Assembly (NCBI RefSeq): GCF_008364825.1 | Contig: NZ_VTTO01000023.1 | Span: forward strand, 1 to 64,000 | Source of the DNA: Azospirillum sp. B21 | GTDB taxonomy: Bacteria; Pseudomonadota; Alphaproteobacteria; Azospirillales; Azospirillaceae | Length of the DNA: 64,000 nucleotides | Direction of reading: 5' to 3' | Shown: positions 1 through 8,978 of the stretch, one piece after another | Position numbering within the stretch: position 1 is the first letter of the stretch | Layout of the letters: every line of letters starts with the position of its first letter | The notes under the pieces: model-generated | Databases searched by the model: none | The model's input: only the letters and a program-made list of their open reading frames with translations | What the model was told of the DNA's origin: nothing | Made by a program: the position numbers and the translations under genes

Positions 1-194
1 TGCAGGCGGCGATCGAGGACGCCATCGCCCGCATCCGCGCCTGCGGCAAGCCGGCCGGCATCCTGTCGGCGGACGAGACGCTGGCCAGGCGCTACATCGA
101 ACTCGGCTGCAGCTTCGTCGCCGTCGGCTCCGACCTCGGCATCCTCGCGCGCACCTCCGAACAGCTCGCCGCAAAGTTCAAGACGAACGCCTGA
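1..194 (+). CDS. HpcH/HpaI-family aldolase, C-terminal fragment
   Basis: Only the last 63 residues are in the window; the gene starts left of base 1. The visible reading frame (first full codon at base 3, TGA at 192-194) has the alternation of a TIM-barrel end, with the stretch LGCSFVAVGSDLGIL, which is typical of the final strand and helix of HpaI-type 2-keto-3-deoxy sugar acid or 4-hydroxy-2-oxoheptanedioate aldolases. These enzymes cleave 2-oxo-acids to pyruvate plus an aldehyde with a divalent metal. The metal-binding and catalytic residues lie outside the window, so the exact substrate cannot be told. No neighbour inside the window suggests a pathway. Confidence 0.7.
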   Translation, partial: QAAIEDAIARIRACGKPAGILSADETLARRYIELGCSFVAVGSDLGILARTSEQLAAKFKTNA

Positions 195-692
195 CGCCTG
201 CGACCGCGTCCCAAGGATTGGCGTGCGCGCGATTTTTCCGAACTTTCCACGCACGCACGCCCTTCCATCGATACCCTGTCGCAAAATGCTCCGGTGGAGA
301 TCGGAACCGCCGTTCAGTCAGCGCCGCTGACCTTCTTGCCGCGCCATTTTCCAGACATTCCGCGGATTTGCCGGCAGAAGGCCGAACCACCCGAATCGAT
401 TCGGCTTCCCCATGCCCGCAGGCCCCCCGCGACCACCGGGAGATGCGGCAGAAGGGCACTGTGCGCCTTTGCCGCGGTACTGGCGGCGGGAGGGGGGTGG
501 CGGGGATGTGAACGGGCTATGGATAAATTCGGCGACTATGTCACTGGGTTGTCCGAATCTTTGGAGAAATAACCCGAAAGGAGTGCAAATCGCCGCTTGG
601 TCAGAAATCCTGCCGTTTATTTGCCGTCGAATTGATCGGATGGGGATGGTACTACCAATCCAAAGAAAACCCGAGAGGAGACATCCACCATC
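195..692. other. Intergenic region and leader of the glutamate dehydrogenase gene
   Basis: About 500 bases without a convincing gene. The last part, from about 520, is richer in A/T than the flanking genes and probably holds the promoter and 5' leader of the downstream dehydrogenase; a GAGAGGAGA Shine-Dalgarno region lies just before the start at 693. A 17-codon open frame at 519-572 has no good ribosome binding site. I see no RNA gene, terminator or repeat here. Confidence 0.5.
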
Positions 693-3600
693 ATGCGGAC
701 GGCGACGAAGGATCTGGCGGGCGACTTGCGGCAACAGCTGGCCGAGCTGGTGCGCAGCCGGGTTCCGAACGCGCGGGCGGAGCGCTTCGTGAAGCGCTTC
801 TACGCCAACGTGCCCCCCGACGACCTGCTGCGCGGCACACCGGAACAGCTTTACGGCGCGGCGCTCGCGATGTGGCAATGGGCACAGCAGCGCACGCCCG
901 GCAAGCCCAAGGTCCGGGTCTATGCGCCGCGGCTGGACGAGCATGGCTGGCAGTCCGAGCGTTCGGTGGTGGAGATCGTCAACGACGACATGCCCTTCCT
1001 GGTCGATTCCGTCACGGCGGAGTTGAACCGGCAGGGCGTCACCGTCCACCTCGTCATCCACCCGGTCACCCGCGTCGTCCGCGACGCCGAGGGCCGCATC
1101 GTCGAGCTTCTGGAAGCCGGTGAAGAGAAGGACGGCGCGCGCGACGAATCCTTCATGCACTGCTCCATCGACCCGCTGTCGGACCCGGCCGCCCAGGCCC
1201 GTCTGCGTGAGGGGATCGAGCGGGTGCTGGCCGATGTCCGCGCCGCGGTGGAGGACTGGAACCCGATGCGCGAGCGCGTCCGCGCCGCCCGCGACGACAT
1301 CGCCCACGCCCCCGACGCAGAGGAATCCAAGGAAGCCACCGACTTCCTGACCTGGGTCGACGACGGCAACATGACCCTGCTGGGCAGCCGCCTCTACACC
1401 GCCACCATCGGCGGCGACGGGCGCGAACCCTGGCTGGAGCTGGTCGAGGGCAGCGGTCTCGGCGTGCTGCGCGCTCCGGAGATCACCGTCTTCGACGAGC
1501 ACGGCCACGCCGCCGTTCTGCCGGAGGAAATTCGTGCCTTCCTGCACCAGCCGCGCGCGCTGCTGGTCACCAAGGGTACCCGGCAGGCCACCGTGCACCG
1601 GTCGGTTCCGCTGGACGCCATTCTGGTCAAGCGCTTCGACGGGCAAGGCAATGTCCTCGGCGTCACGCTGGCGGTCGGCCTGTTCACCTCCGTCGCCTAC
1701 AACCGCAGCCCGCGCGAGATCCCGTTCCTGCGCCGCAAGGTCGCCCGCGTCATGGGCCGCGCCGGCTTCGATCCGTCGGGCCATGACGGCAAGGCGCTGC
1801 TGAACATCCTGGAAACCTATCCGCGCGACGAGCTGTTCCAGACCCCGTCCGACGAGCTGTTCGAGACGGCGGTCGGCATCCTGCACCTGCAGGAACGCCA
1901 GCGCCTTGCCCTTTTCGTCCGCCGTGACCCGTTCGAACGCTTCGTCTCGGCGCTGGTCTTCGTGCCGCGCGACCGCTACGACACCGCACTCCGCCGCAAG
2001 ATCCAGGGCGTGCTGGAAACCGCCTTCCACGGCACCTGCAGCTCCTACTTCACCCAGCTGTCGGACAGCGCGCTCGCCCGCCTGCACCTGATGGTGAAGA
2101 CGGAGCCGGGGAAGATCCCGCCCGCCGACATCAGCGAGATCGAGGCGCGGCTGGTCCAGGTTTCCCGCAGCTGGGCCGACCGCCTGCGCGACGCGCTGGT
2201 CGAGGCGCATGGCGAGGAGATCGGCAACGCCCGCCTGCGCCGCTATGCCGACGCCTTCCCGGCCGGCTACCGCGAGACCTTCACGGCGGAAACCGCGGTC
2301 CACGACATCGACCGCGTCGAACGGGTGCTCTCCGAACAGCGCCTCGGCATCGTGCTATTCCACCCGCTGGAGGCTGACGGCGACGAGTTGCACGTCAAGA
2401 TCTACCACCAGGGCCGGCCGGTGCCGCTGTCCGACGTGCTGCCGATGCTGGAGCACATGGACCTGAAGGTGATCACCGAGCAGCCCTACGAGGTTCGGCC
2501 GGCCGGCGGTTCCCCGTCGGTCTGGATCCACGACTTCTCCGCCCGCACCCAGACCGGCTTGCCCGTCGACTGCGTCAAGGTCAAGCAGACCTTCCAGGAG
2601 GCCTTCGCCGACATCTGGGACGGCCGGATGGAGGATGACGGCTTCAACCGTCTGGTGCTGCGCGCCGGTCTGGGGGCCCGTGAGGTCACGGTTCTGCGCG
2701 CCTATGCCAAGTACCTGAAGCAGGCCCGCTTCGCCTACGCCCAGGACACCATCGAGACGACGCTGGCCGGCCATCCGCAGATCGCGCGTCTGCTGTCGCG
2801 GCTCTTCGCCGCCCGCTTCGACCCGAAGAACCGGGCCGACGAAGCGCCCATCCTGGAGCAGATCGAAGACGCGCTGGACGCCGTCACCAACCTGGACGAC
2901 GACCGCATCCTGCGCCGTTTCGTCAACCTGATCCGCGCCACCCTGCGCACCAATGCCTATCAGGCGGCTGCCGACGGCACGGCGAAGCCCCACCTGTCCT
3001 TCAAGCTGGACAGCGGCTCCATCGAAGAGCTGCCGCTGCCCCGCCCGTGGGTGGAGGTGTTCGTCTACAGCCCGCGTATGGAAGGCGTCCATCTGCGCGG
3101 CGGCAAGGTCGCCCGCGGCGGCATCCGCTGGTCTGACCGGCGCGAGGATTTCCGCACCGAGATCCTCGGGCTGATGAAGGCGCAGATGGTGAAGAACACC
3201 GTCATCGTTCCGGTGGGCTCCAAGGGCGGCTTCGTCGTCAAGCGTCCCCCGCCCGTGAGCGCCGGCCGCGAGGCGGCGCTCGCCGAAGGCATCGAGTGCT
3301 ACAAGACGCTGATGCGCGGCCTGCTGGACGTCACCGACAATCTGGCCGCCGACGGCTCGGTGGTGCCGCCCAAGGATGTCGTGCGCCATGATGCCGACGA
3401 CCCCTATCTGGTGGTCGCCGCCGACAAGGGCACGGCCACCTTCTCCGACATCGCCAACGGGGTGTCGGTCGACCATGGCTTCTGGCTGGGCGACGCCTTC
3501 GCCTCGGGCGGCTCGGCCGGCTACGACCACAAGGCGATGGGCATCACCGCCCGCGGCGCCTGGGAATCGGTGAAGCGCCATTTCCGCGAGATGGGCACCG

Positions 3601-5522
3601 ACATCCAGGCCACCGATTTCACCGTGGTCGGCGTCGGCGACATGTCGGGCGACGTGTTCGGCAACGGCATGCTGCTGTCCCGCCACATCCGCCTGCTGGC
3701 CGCGTTCGACCACCGCCACATCTTCCTCGATCCCGATCCTGACGCAGCATCCAGTTGGGAGGAGCGCAACCGGCTGTTCGCCCTGCCCCGCTCCTCCTGG
3801 GCGGATTATGACCGCTCCCTGATGTCGAAGGGCGCCATGATCGTCGAGCGCAGCGCCAAGACGGTCGAGCTGACGGCGGAGGTTCGCGCCTGCTTCGGCA
3901 TCGAGCAGACCCATCTGTCCCCGACCGAGCTGATGCGCCGCCTGCTGACGGCAGAGGTCGATCTTCTGTGGTTCGGCGGCATCGGCACCTACATCAAGGC
4001 GTCGACCGAAACCAACGCCGAGGCCGGCGACAAGGCCAACGACGCGCTGCGCGTCGATGGCGGCCAGATCCGCGCCAAGGTGGTCGGCGAAGGCGCCAAT
4101 CTGGGCGTCACCCAGCGCGGCCGCATCGAAGCGGCGCAGAAGGGCCGCGACGGCAAGGGCGTCCGCCTGAACACCGATGCCATCGACAATTCGGCCGGCG
4201 TCGACACCTCCGACCATGAGGTGAACATCAAGATCCTGCTGGGCGACGTCATGGCGCGGGGCGACATGACGCTGAAGCAGCGCGACACCCTGCTGTCGGC
4301 GATGACCGACGAGGTGGCGGGGCTGGTGCTGGCCGACAACTACCGGCAGACCGGCGCCCTGACCATCGCCGAGGCGCAAGGCGCCACCCTGCTGGAGGCG
4401 CAGTCACGCTTCATCCGCAACCTGGAGCGCAACGGCCGCCTGAACCGCGCCATCGAGTATCTGCCGACCGACGAGGAGCTGGCCCAGCGCATGGCCGAGC
4501 GGCGCGGCCTGACCCGGCCGGAACTGGCGGTGCTGCTGGCCTACGCCAAGATCACGCTGTACGACGATCTGCTGGCGTCGGAATTGCCGGATGATCCGGC
4601 GACGGTCGAGGATCTGCTGCGCTACTTCCCGCAGCCGCTGCGCGACGGCCATCGCGAGGCGATCTTCCGCCACCGCCTGCGCCGCGAGATCATCGCCTCC
4701 GCCGTCACCAACAGCCTGGTCAACCGCGTCGGCCCGACCTTCGTCCGCGACATGGTGGAGAAGACCGGTCTCGGCCCGGCGGACGTCGCCCGCGCCTATG
4801 CCATCACCCGCGACGTGTTCCAGCTTCGCCCGCTGTGGGATGCCATCGACGGTCTGGACAATGCCGTCCCGGCCGCCCTGCAGACCACGCTGATGCTGGA
4901 AACGGTCCATCTGATGGATCGTGCGGTGGCGTGGTTCCTGGCGCACAGCCCGCACCCGCTGGATCTCGGCCGCGAATCCGCCGCCTTCCGTCCGGGGGTG
5001 GAAACCCTGGCCGCCGGGCTGGACCATTTCCTCGACGCAGAGGAATCCTCCCGCCTTGCCGCCCGCGTCGCCGACGCCACCGCCCAGGGCGTGCCGGAGG
5101 ATCTGGCCCGCCGGGTCGCCGCATTGCCGGTACTGGCCGCCGCCCCGGATCTGGTGCGGATCGCCGAACGCACCGGCCGTGCGGTGGAAGGCGTCGCATC
5201 GGTCTATTTCGGGCTGGGCCGCCGCTTCGGGCTGGAATGGCTGCGCGACCGCGCCGATGGCGCCAAGGTGGACAACCACTGGCAGCGTCAGGCGGTCGCC
5301 GCAATCATCGACGACCTGTTCGCCCACCAGAGCGCGCTGACCATCCGCGTGCTGGAGAGCGAAGGTGCCGAGTCCGCCGCGGTCGATGCCTGGATCGCCA
5401 GCCGCAGTCTGGTGGTGGAACGCGTCGAGCAGCTGCTGGCCGAACTGCGCGCCCAGCCCGCGGTCGACCTCGCCATGCTGGCGGTCGCCAACCGGCAGCT
5501 GCGCGGCCTGATCGCCGGGTGA
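693..5522 (+). CDS. gdhB: NAD-dependent glutamate dehydrogenase, large (180-kDa class)
   Basis: This 1609-residue protein oxidatively deaminates glutamate to 2-oxoglutarate and ammonia with NAD+ in the cytoplasm. The length and architecture match the large bacterial NAD-GDH class: a long N-terminal regulatory part of about 700 residues, including the segment after SVVEIVNDDMPFLVDSVTAE that resembles the ACT-like modules of this class, then the catalytic core and a long C-terminal extension. The core is recognised by GGIRWSDRREDFRTE, by VPVGSKGGFVVKR with the glycine-flanked lysine of the glutamate site, and by the nucleotide-binding stretch around VVGVGDMSGDVFGNGML. The ATG at 693 follows a strong GAGAGGAGA site. 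It stands alone, with no adjoining gene on the same strand for over 1.4 kb. The family call is firm; the gene symbol is conventional and less certain. Confidence 0.95.
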   Translation: MRTATKDLAGDLRQQLAELVRSRVPNARAERFVKRFYANVPPDDLLRGTPEQLYGAALAMWQWAQQRTPGKPKVRVYAPRLDEHGWQSERSVVEIVNDDMPFLVDSVTAELNRQGVTVHLVIHPVTRVVRDAEGRIVELLEAGEEKDGARDESFMHCSIDPLSDPAAQARLREGIERVLADVRAAVEDWNPMRERVRAARDDIAHAPDAEESKEATDFLTWVDDGNMTLLGSRLYTATIGGDGREPWLELVEGSGLGVLRAPEITVFDEHGHAAVLPEEIRAFLHQPRALLVTKGTRQATVHRSVPLDAILVKRFDGQGNVLGVTLAVGLFTSVAYNRSPREIPFLRRKVARVMGRAGFDPSGHDGKALLNILETYPRDELFQTPSDELFETAVGILHLQERQRLALFVRRDPFERFVSALVFVPRDRYDTALRRKIQGVLETAFHGTCSSYFTQLSDSALARLHLMVKTEPGKIPPADISEIEARLVQVSRSWADRLRDALVEAHGEEIGNARLRRYADAFPAGYRETFTAETAVHDIDRVERVLSEQRLGIVLFHPLEADGDELHVKIYHQGRPVPLSDVLPMLEHMDLKVITEQPYEVRPAGGSPSVWIHDFSARTQTGLPVDCVKVKQTFQEAFADIWDGRMEDDGFNRLVLRAGLGAREVTVLRAYAKYLKQARFAYAQDTIETTLAGHPQIARLLSRLFAARFDPKNRADEAPILEQIEDALDAVTNLDDDRILRRFVNLIRATLRTNAYQAAADGTAKPHLSFKLDSGSIEELPLPRPWVEVFVYSPRMEGVHLRGGKVARGGIRWSDRREDFRTEILGLMKAQMVKNTVIVPVGSKGGFVVKRPPPVSAGREAALAEGIECYKTLMRGLLDVTDNLAADGSVVPPKDVVRHDADDPYLVVAADKGTATFSDIANGVSVDHGFWLGDAFASGGSAGYDHKAMGITARGAWESVKRHFREMGTDIQATDFTVVGVGDMSGDVFGNGMLLSRHIRLLAAFDHRHIFLDPDPDAASSWEERNRLFALPRSSWADYDRSLMSKGAMIVERSAKTVELTAEVRACFGIEQTHLSPTELMRRLLTAEVDLLWFGGIGTYIKASTETNAEAGDKANDALRVDGGQIRAKVVGEGANLGVTQRGRIEAAQKGRDGKGVRLNTDAIDNSAGVDTSDHEVNIKILLGDVMARGDMTLKQRDTLLSAMTDEVAGLVLADNYRQTGALTIAEAQGATLLEAQSRFIRNLERNGRLNRAIEYLPTDEELAQRMAERRGLTRPELAVLLAYAKITLYDDLLASELPDDPATVEDLLRYFPQPLRDGHREAIFRHRLRREIIASAVTNSLVNRVGPTFVRDMVEKTGLGPADVARAYAITRDVFQLRPLWDAIDGLDNAVPAALQTTLMLETVHLMDRAVAWFLAHSPHPLDLGRESAAFRPGVETLAAGLDHFLDAEESSRLAARVADATAQGVPEDLARRVAALPVLAAAPDLVRIAERTGRAVEGVASVYFGLGRRFGLEWLRDRADGAKVDNHWQRQAVAAIIDDLFAHQSALTIRVLESEGAESAAVDAWIASRSLVVERVEQLLAELRAQPAVDLAMLAVANRQLRGLIAG

Positions 5523-5660
5523 TTGCGGAGTGATGACGACACAGGAATAGGAGACGCTCGGTTCGGACGGTCCGGTCTCGCTTCCTCGCGCAGCCGGGCC
5601 GCCGGAACGCTGGCGCCTTTGCAGGCACGTTCGGGCGCCGGCTTTCAGTCTCCTTGCCTC

Positions 5661-5700
5661 GGGCGGATCCGCTTCACCGTGGATCCGCCCATTTTCTATT
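5661..5700. terminator. Intrinsic terminator after glutamate dehydrogenase
   Basis: A perfect 10-bp inverted repeat GGGCGGATCC/GGATCCGCCC, with a 10-base loop, is followed by ATTTTCTATTT. It lies between the convergent dehydrogenase and AraC-type genes and could stop transcription from either side, though the T-rich tail favours the plus direction. Confidence 0.7.
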
Positions 5701-5739
5701 TCGAAAGCAACTTATGCGGAAGACGAACCGCTCCGCGAT

Positions 5740-6771
5740 TCAACTTCTGCCCGCAGCCGGCGGAAGGGCGATGCGGGTCGCCCGCGCTTCCCGCGGACAG
5801 CGGCCGAAGCGCCGCTTGAAGGCGGTGGCGAAGTTGGCCGGGCTGGAATAGCCGGCGAGATAGGCCGCCTCCGTCACGCTGACACCGTCGCACTCCAGCG
5901 CCGTCCGCGCCCGCTCCATCCGCCGTGCCCGCTCATACTCGAACACCGACATGCCATGACCGGCCCGGAACAGGCGGTGCAGCGTGCTGACGCTCATCCC
6001 GGCATGGCGGGCGACCTCCTCCAGCCGCAAGGGCGCTTCGTCGTCCGGGTCGCGGCTTTCCAGATACTCGCAGGCGATGCGCAGGCGGGCACGGTCCCGG
6101 CTGCTCAAGGGGTGGGTGGCGGGCAAGTCGACCATGCCCAGCGCGTCGGCGACGATCTCCAGCGCGTGGCTTTCCAGATAGAGGCTTTCCAGCATCGGCG
6201 GGCAGGCGATGGGTCCGGTCAGCCGTTCCGCCAGCGCCACCTGCCGCGGCGTCGGCCGCAGCGTCAGGCTGGCGCCATGCGTCCGGCGGAAGCGCCACAG
6301 CCCCCCCTCCCCCGCCGCAGGCGCACAGACCGGGCCGCCGTCACCGTCCAGCCAGTCCGGCGGCAGGCCCAGCGTGATCTTGCGTACCCAATTGCCGCGC
6401 ATTGCGCGGCGCTGGAACCGGTCCTCCTCGGTGCGGGACAGCAGGAACAGGATGGGCTCCCGCGCCGCCGACAAGGCATAGCGGCGCTCGCCGAGCGAGA
6501 TGTCGACCTCGCCCCGCAAGAACAGCGCAACCGTCAGCCCCGGCCCGGCGGCGGCGGCCGTCGTCATGTCGCGCAGATCGACCGCATCGGTGGCATGCAG
6601 CGACAAACCACTGCGCAGCATTTCCATGCGGAACCGGCCGCGCAGCACGATGTCGTCGGGATCGAGCGACGGCACTATCGCCGGCAGCGCCTCGCCCCCG
6701 CGGTTGCCGCGCGCCACCAGATCCCGCCAGCGGAGCGGGCTTTCAGCCCTCAATACGTCGCCATCCGTCAT
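5740..6771 (-). CDS. AraC-family transcriptional regulator
   Basis: A 343-residue DNA-binding regulator. The C-terminal third carries the two helix-turn-helix motifs of the AraC/XylS family: LEEVARHAGMSVSTLHRLF for the first, and VTEAAYLAGYSSPANFATAF followed by KRRFGRCPREAR for the second. The N-terminal part, about 230 residues, is a ligand-sensing domain with no specific signature that I can name. It is transcribed divergently from a TonB-dependent receptor, an arrangement characteristic of PchR-like activators that sense a siderophore or other iron chelate and switch on its receptor. The shared upstream region holds a palindrome that could be an iron-responsive operator. Regulation of the neighbour is inference; the family is clear. 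Confidence 0.85.
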   Translation of the reverse strand: MTDGDVLRAESPLRWRDLVARGNRGGEALPAIVPSLDPDDIVLRGRFRMEMLRSGLSLHATDAVDLRDMTTAAAAGPGLTVALFLRGEVDISLGERRYALSAAREPILFLLSRTEEDRFQRRAMRGNWVRKITLGLPPDWLDGDGGPVCAPAAGEGGLWRFRRTHGASLTLRPTPRQVALAERLTGPIACPPMLESLYLESHALEIVADALGMVDLPATHPLSSRDRARLRIACEYLESRDPDDEAPLRLEEVARHAGMSVSTLHRLFRAGHGMSVFEYERARRMERARTALECDGVSVTEAAYLAGYSSPANFATAFKRRFGRCPREARATRIALPPAAGRS

Positions 6772-6891
6772 CGGCCCATTCCCGTCATCTGGCGAACCGG
6801 CAAAGGAGTTTGACCGGCACGCAAAGGCATCGTCGGCGCAGCGCGGGCTATACCAGCGTGAACAGCGTCCAGGACGCCGGAACTATATTGC

Positions 6892-6906
6892 GAATGCGTC
6901 GCATTC
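6892..6906. promoter_or_regulatory. Candidate Fur-type iron-responsive operator
   Basis: A perfect 7-1-7 palindrome GAATGCGTCGCATTC sits between the divergent AraC and TonB-receptor genes, about 75 bases before the receptor start, in the sequence TTGCGAATGCGTCGCATTCTC. Its symmetry and GAAT/ATTC half sites resemble Fur-family boxes, but the centre is more GC-rich than usual. Confidence 0.4.
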
Positions 6907-6980
6907 TCGGATATCACAGCAAGGGCCGATGGTCCAGCGGGCGTGATCCGGGGGTGACGCGAAAGGATGGACTGCCGACC

Positions 6981-8978
6981 ATGACCAGCCGATTCCGTCA
7001 CCGGATCACCAGCACGACCGCCCTTCTAACCTTGTCGCTGATGGCGCAGGCGGTCCCCGCCCTCGCCCAGACCGGCAGTCCGACCGACAAGGCCGTCACC
7101 CTCCCCTCCGTCGCGGTGGAGGGCGAGGCGCCCCGCCCGGTGGAGGCGGCGACCGTCATCGACCGGAAGACCATCGACCGCGAGGTGCCGCAGACCCTGC
7201 GCGACCTGTTCCAGGGCGAGCCGAGCATCACCGTCCCCGGCAGCAGCACCGCAGCGCAGAAGATCTATCTGCACGGCATCGACCAGAGCAAGCTGAACGT
7301 CACCATCGACGGTGCCGCCCAGCGCGCCGGCATCTGGCACCACAACGGCAACCTGACGCTCGACCCGACCTTCCTGAAGTCGGTCGAGGTCGACCCAGGC
7401 GTGTCGCCCGCCGATGCCGGTCCGGGCGCGCTCGGCGGTGCGGTCGCCTTCAAGACGAAGGACGCCACCGATATGCTCCTGCCGGGGCAGGATGTCGGCG
7501 CCACCGCCATCCTCGGCTACGACACCAACTCCAAAACCTGGCGGACCACCGGCGCCGGCTATGCCGCCAAGCACGGCTTCGAGATCCTCGGCATCGGCAC
7601 CCTGTCGCGGGGCAGGAACTACGAGAACGGCAACGGCGTGACCGAGGCCGGCACCGGCACCGATCTGGTCAGCGGCCTGGGCAAGCTGGCCTATGAGTCC
7701 GACGGCGGCCACCGCATCTCGGTGTCGGGCGAGCATGTGCGCGACGACGCGGTGCGCCGCCTGCGCTCCAACCTCGGCATCGTCGGCGGACCGACCGGGC
7801 CGCTGATGAACAGCAACACCGCGACCCGCACCACCGCCGTCGTCAGCTACGAGACCATGCAGCCGACCGGCTGGTTCAATCCCGGCGTCACCGTCTCCTA
7901 CACCCGCAACCGGCTGGAGCGGCCCAACGAGAACCGCCGCACCACCGCGCACGGCGCCTTCGACAGCGAGGTCGACACCATCGGCCTGACGGTGAAGAAC
8001 AGCTTCGCCATCCCGACCGGCACCCTGACCGCCGGCTTCGACCTGTCCCGCGACGACATCCACATCGACCGCTTCCACTTTACCACCGACGCGGACGAGC
8101 GGATCACCACTGTCGGCGGCTTCCTGCAGGCCCGCCTCGCCCCGGTGGAGCGGCTGCGCCTGTCCACCGGCGTCCGCATCGACCATCAGAGCTACCGGTC
8201 GGTCGACCACAAGACCTTCGACAACACCGGCATCAGCCCCAACCTGTCGGCCGACTATGCCGTGACCGACCGGCTCACCGCCTTCGGCGGCTACAGCTAC
8301 AACTGGGGCGGGCTGGAGATGGCGGAAGCCGCCCTGTTCCACGCCGCCAACTACCGCTATTCCAGCGACTTGGAGCCGGTGACCGCCCACAACATGCGCG
8401 CCGGCCTGCGCTATGCCCACCAGGGACTGCGGCTGGAGGTGGCGGCCTTCCTCACCTACATGGAGAACCCGGTCGCCTGGAACTACACCACCTACACCCG
8501 CGTCAACGGCGAGGATCTGCGCAGCCGGGGCTTCGACCTGACCGCCGGCTATGACTGGAGCAATGCCGGGATCAGCGCGAAATACACCCACACCGACGTG
8601 AAGTACGGCAACCGCATGGCGCTGTCGTCCGACTACAACACAGCCGTCCCGGTCGGCGACCTCTTCGCGTTGCGCGGCCATTACGGCTTCGAGGATCTGC
8701 GGCTGACGCTGGGCGCCTCGGCGGAGATCGCGCTGAAGGTCGAGGACGACGCGCTGCGGGCCTACGGCTTCCGCTCCATCGACGGCTATCAGGTCGTCAA
8801 CCTCTTCACCGAATGGAAGCCGCTGGAGACGGCGCCCAACTGGACCCTGCGGGCCGAGGCCAACAACATCTTCGACGCCGTCTATGTCAGCCGGTCGAGC
8901 TACGGCCAGACCTCCACCGTGCAGCCGGCGCTGGCGGAGGGGCGGACCTTCTATCTCACCTCCACCGTCAAGTTCTGA
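6981..8978 (+). CDS. TonB-dependent outer-membrane receptor
   Basis: A 665-residue outer-membrane receptor. The ATG at 6981 gives a signal peptide ending near VPALAQ; an upstream extension of the open frame has no signal and is not used. After the signal, VEAATVIDRKTIDREVPQTL begins the plug domain, which runs to about residue 160 and contains IYLHGIDQSKLNVTIDG and GPGALGGAVAFKT, both typical plug motifs. The rest is a beta-barrel rich in aromatic residues, ending in FYLTSTVKF with the terminal phenylalanine used in outer-membrane assembly. Such receptors bring in iron-siderophore complexes, haem or other scarce nutrients with energy from TonB-ExbBD. The ligand cannot be told; the AraC neighbour and possible Fur box suggest iron. 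The DUF2218 gene follows 35 bases downstream, probably cotranscribed. Confidence 0.9.
   Translation: MTSRFRHRITSTTALLTLSLMAQAVPALAQTGSPTDKAVTLPSVAVEGEAPRPVEAATVIDRKTIDREVPQTLRDLFQGEPSITVPGSSTAAQKIYLHGIDQSKLNVTIDGAAQRAGIWHHNGNLTLDPTFLKSVEVDPGVSPADAGPGALGGAVAFKTKDATDMLLPGQDVGATAILGYDTNSKTWRTTGAGYAAKHGFEILGIGTLSRGRNYENGNGVTEAGTGTDLVSGLGKLAYESDGGHRISVSGEHVRDDAVRRLRSNLGIVGGPTGPLMNSNTATRTTAVVSYETMQPTGWFNPGVTVSYTRNRLERPNENRRTTAHGAFDSEVDTIGLTVKNSFAIPTGTLTAGFDLSRDDIHIDRFHFTTDADERITTVGGFLQARLAPVERLRLSTGVRIDHQSYRSVDHKTFDNTGISPNLSADYAVTDRLTAFGGYSYNWGGLEMAEAALFHAANYRYSSDLEPVTAHNMRAGLRYAHQGLRLEVAAFLTYMENPVAWNYTTYTRVNGEDLRSRGFDLTAGYDWSNAGISAKYTHTDVKYGNRMALSSDYNTAVPVGDLFALRGHYGFEDLRLTLGASAEIALKVEDDALRAYGFRSIDGYQVVNLFTEWKPLETAPNWTLRAEANNIFDAVYVSRSSYGQTSTVQPALAEGRTFYLTSTVKF

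Noticed and set aside
519..572. 17-codon leader-peptide-like frame before glutamate dehydrogenase
   Set aside because: It has no clear Shine-Dalgarno sequence and no attenuator hairpin near it, so it is probably chance.
318..2303. 661-codon open frame on the minus strand at the start of glutamate dehydrogenase
   Set aside because: It is antisense to the confidently identified dehydrogenase and has no recognisable domain.
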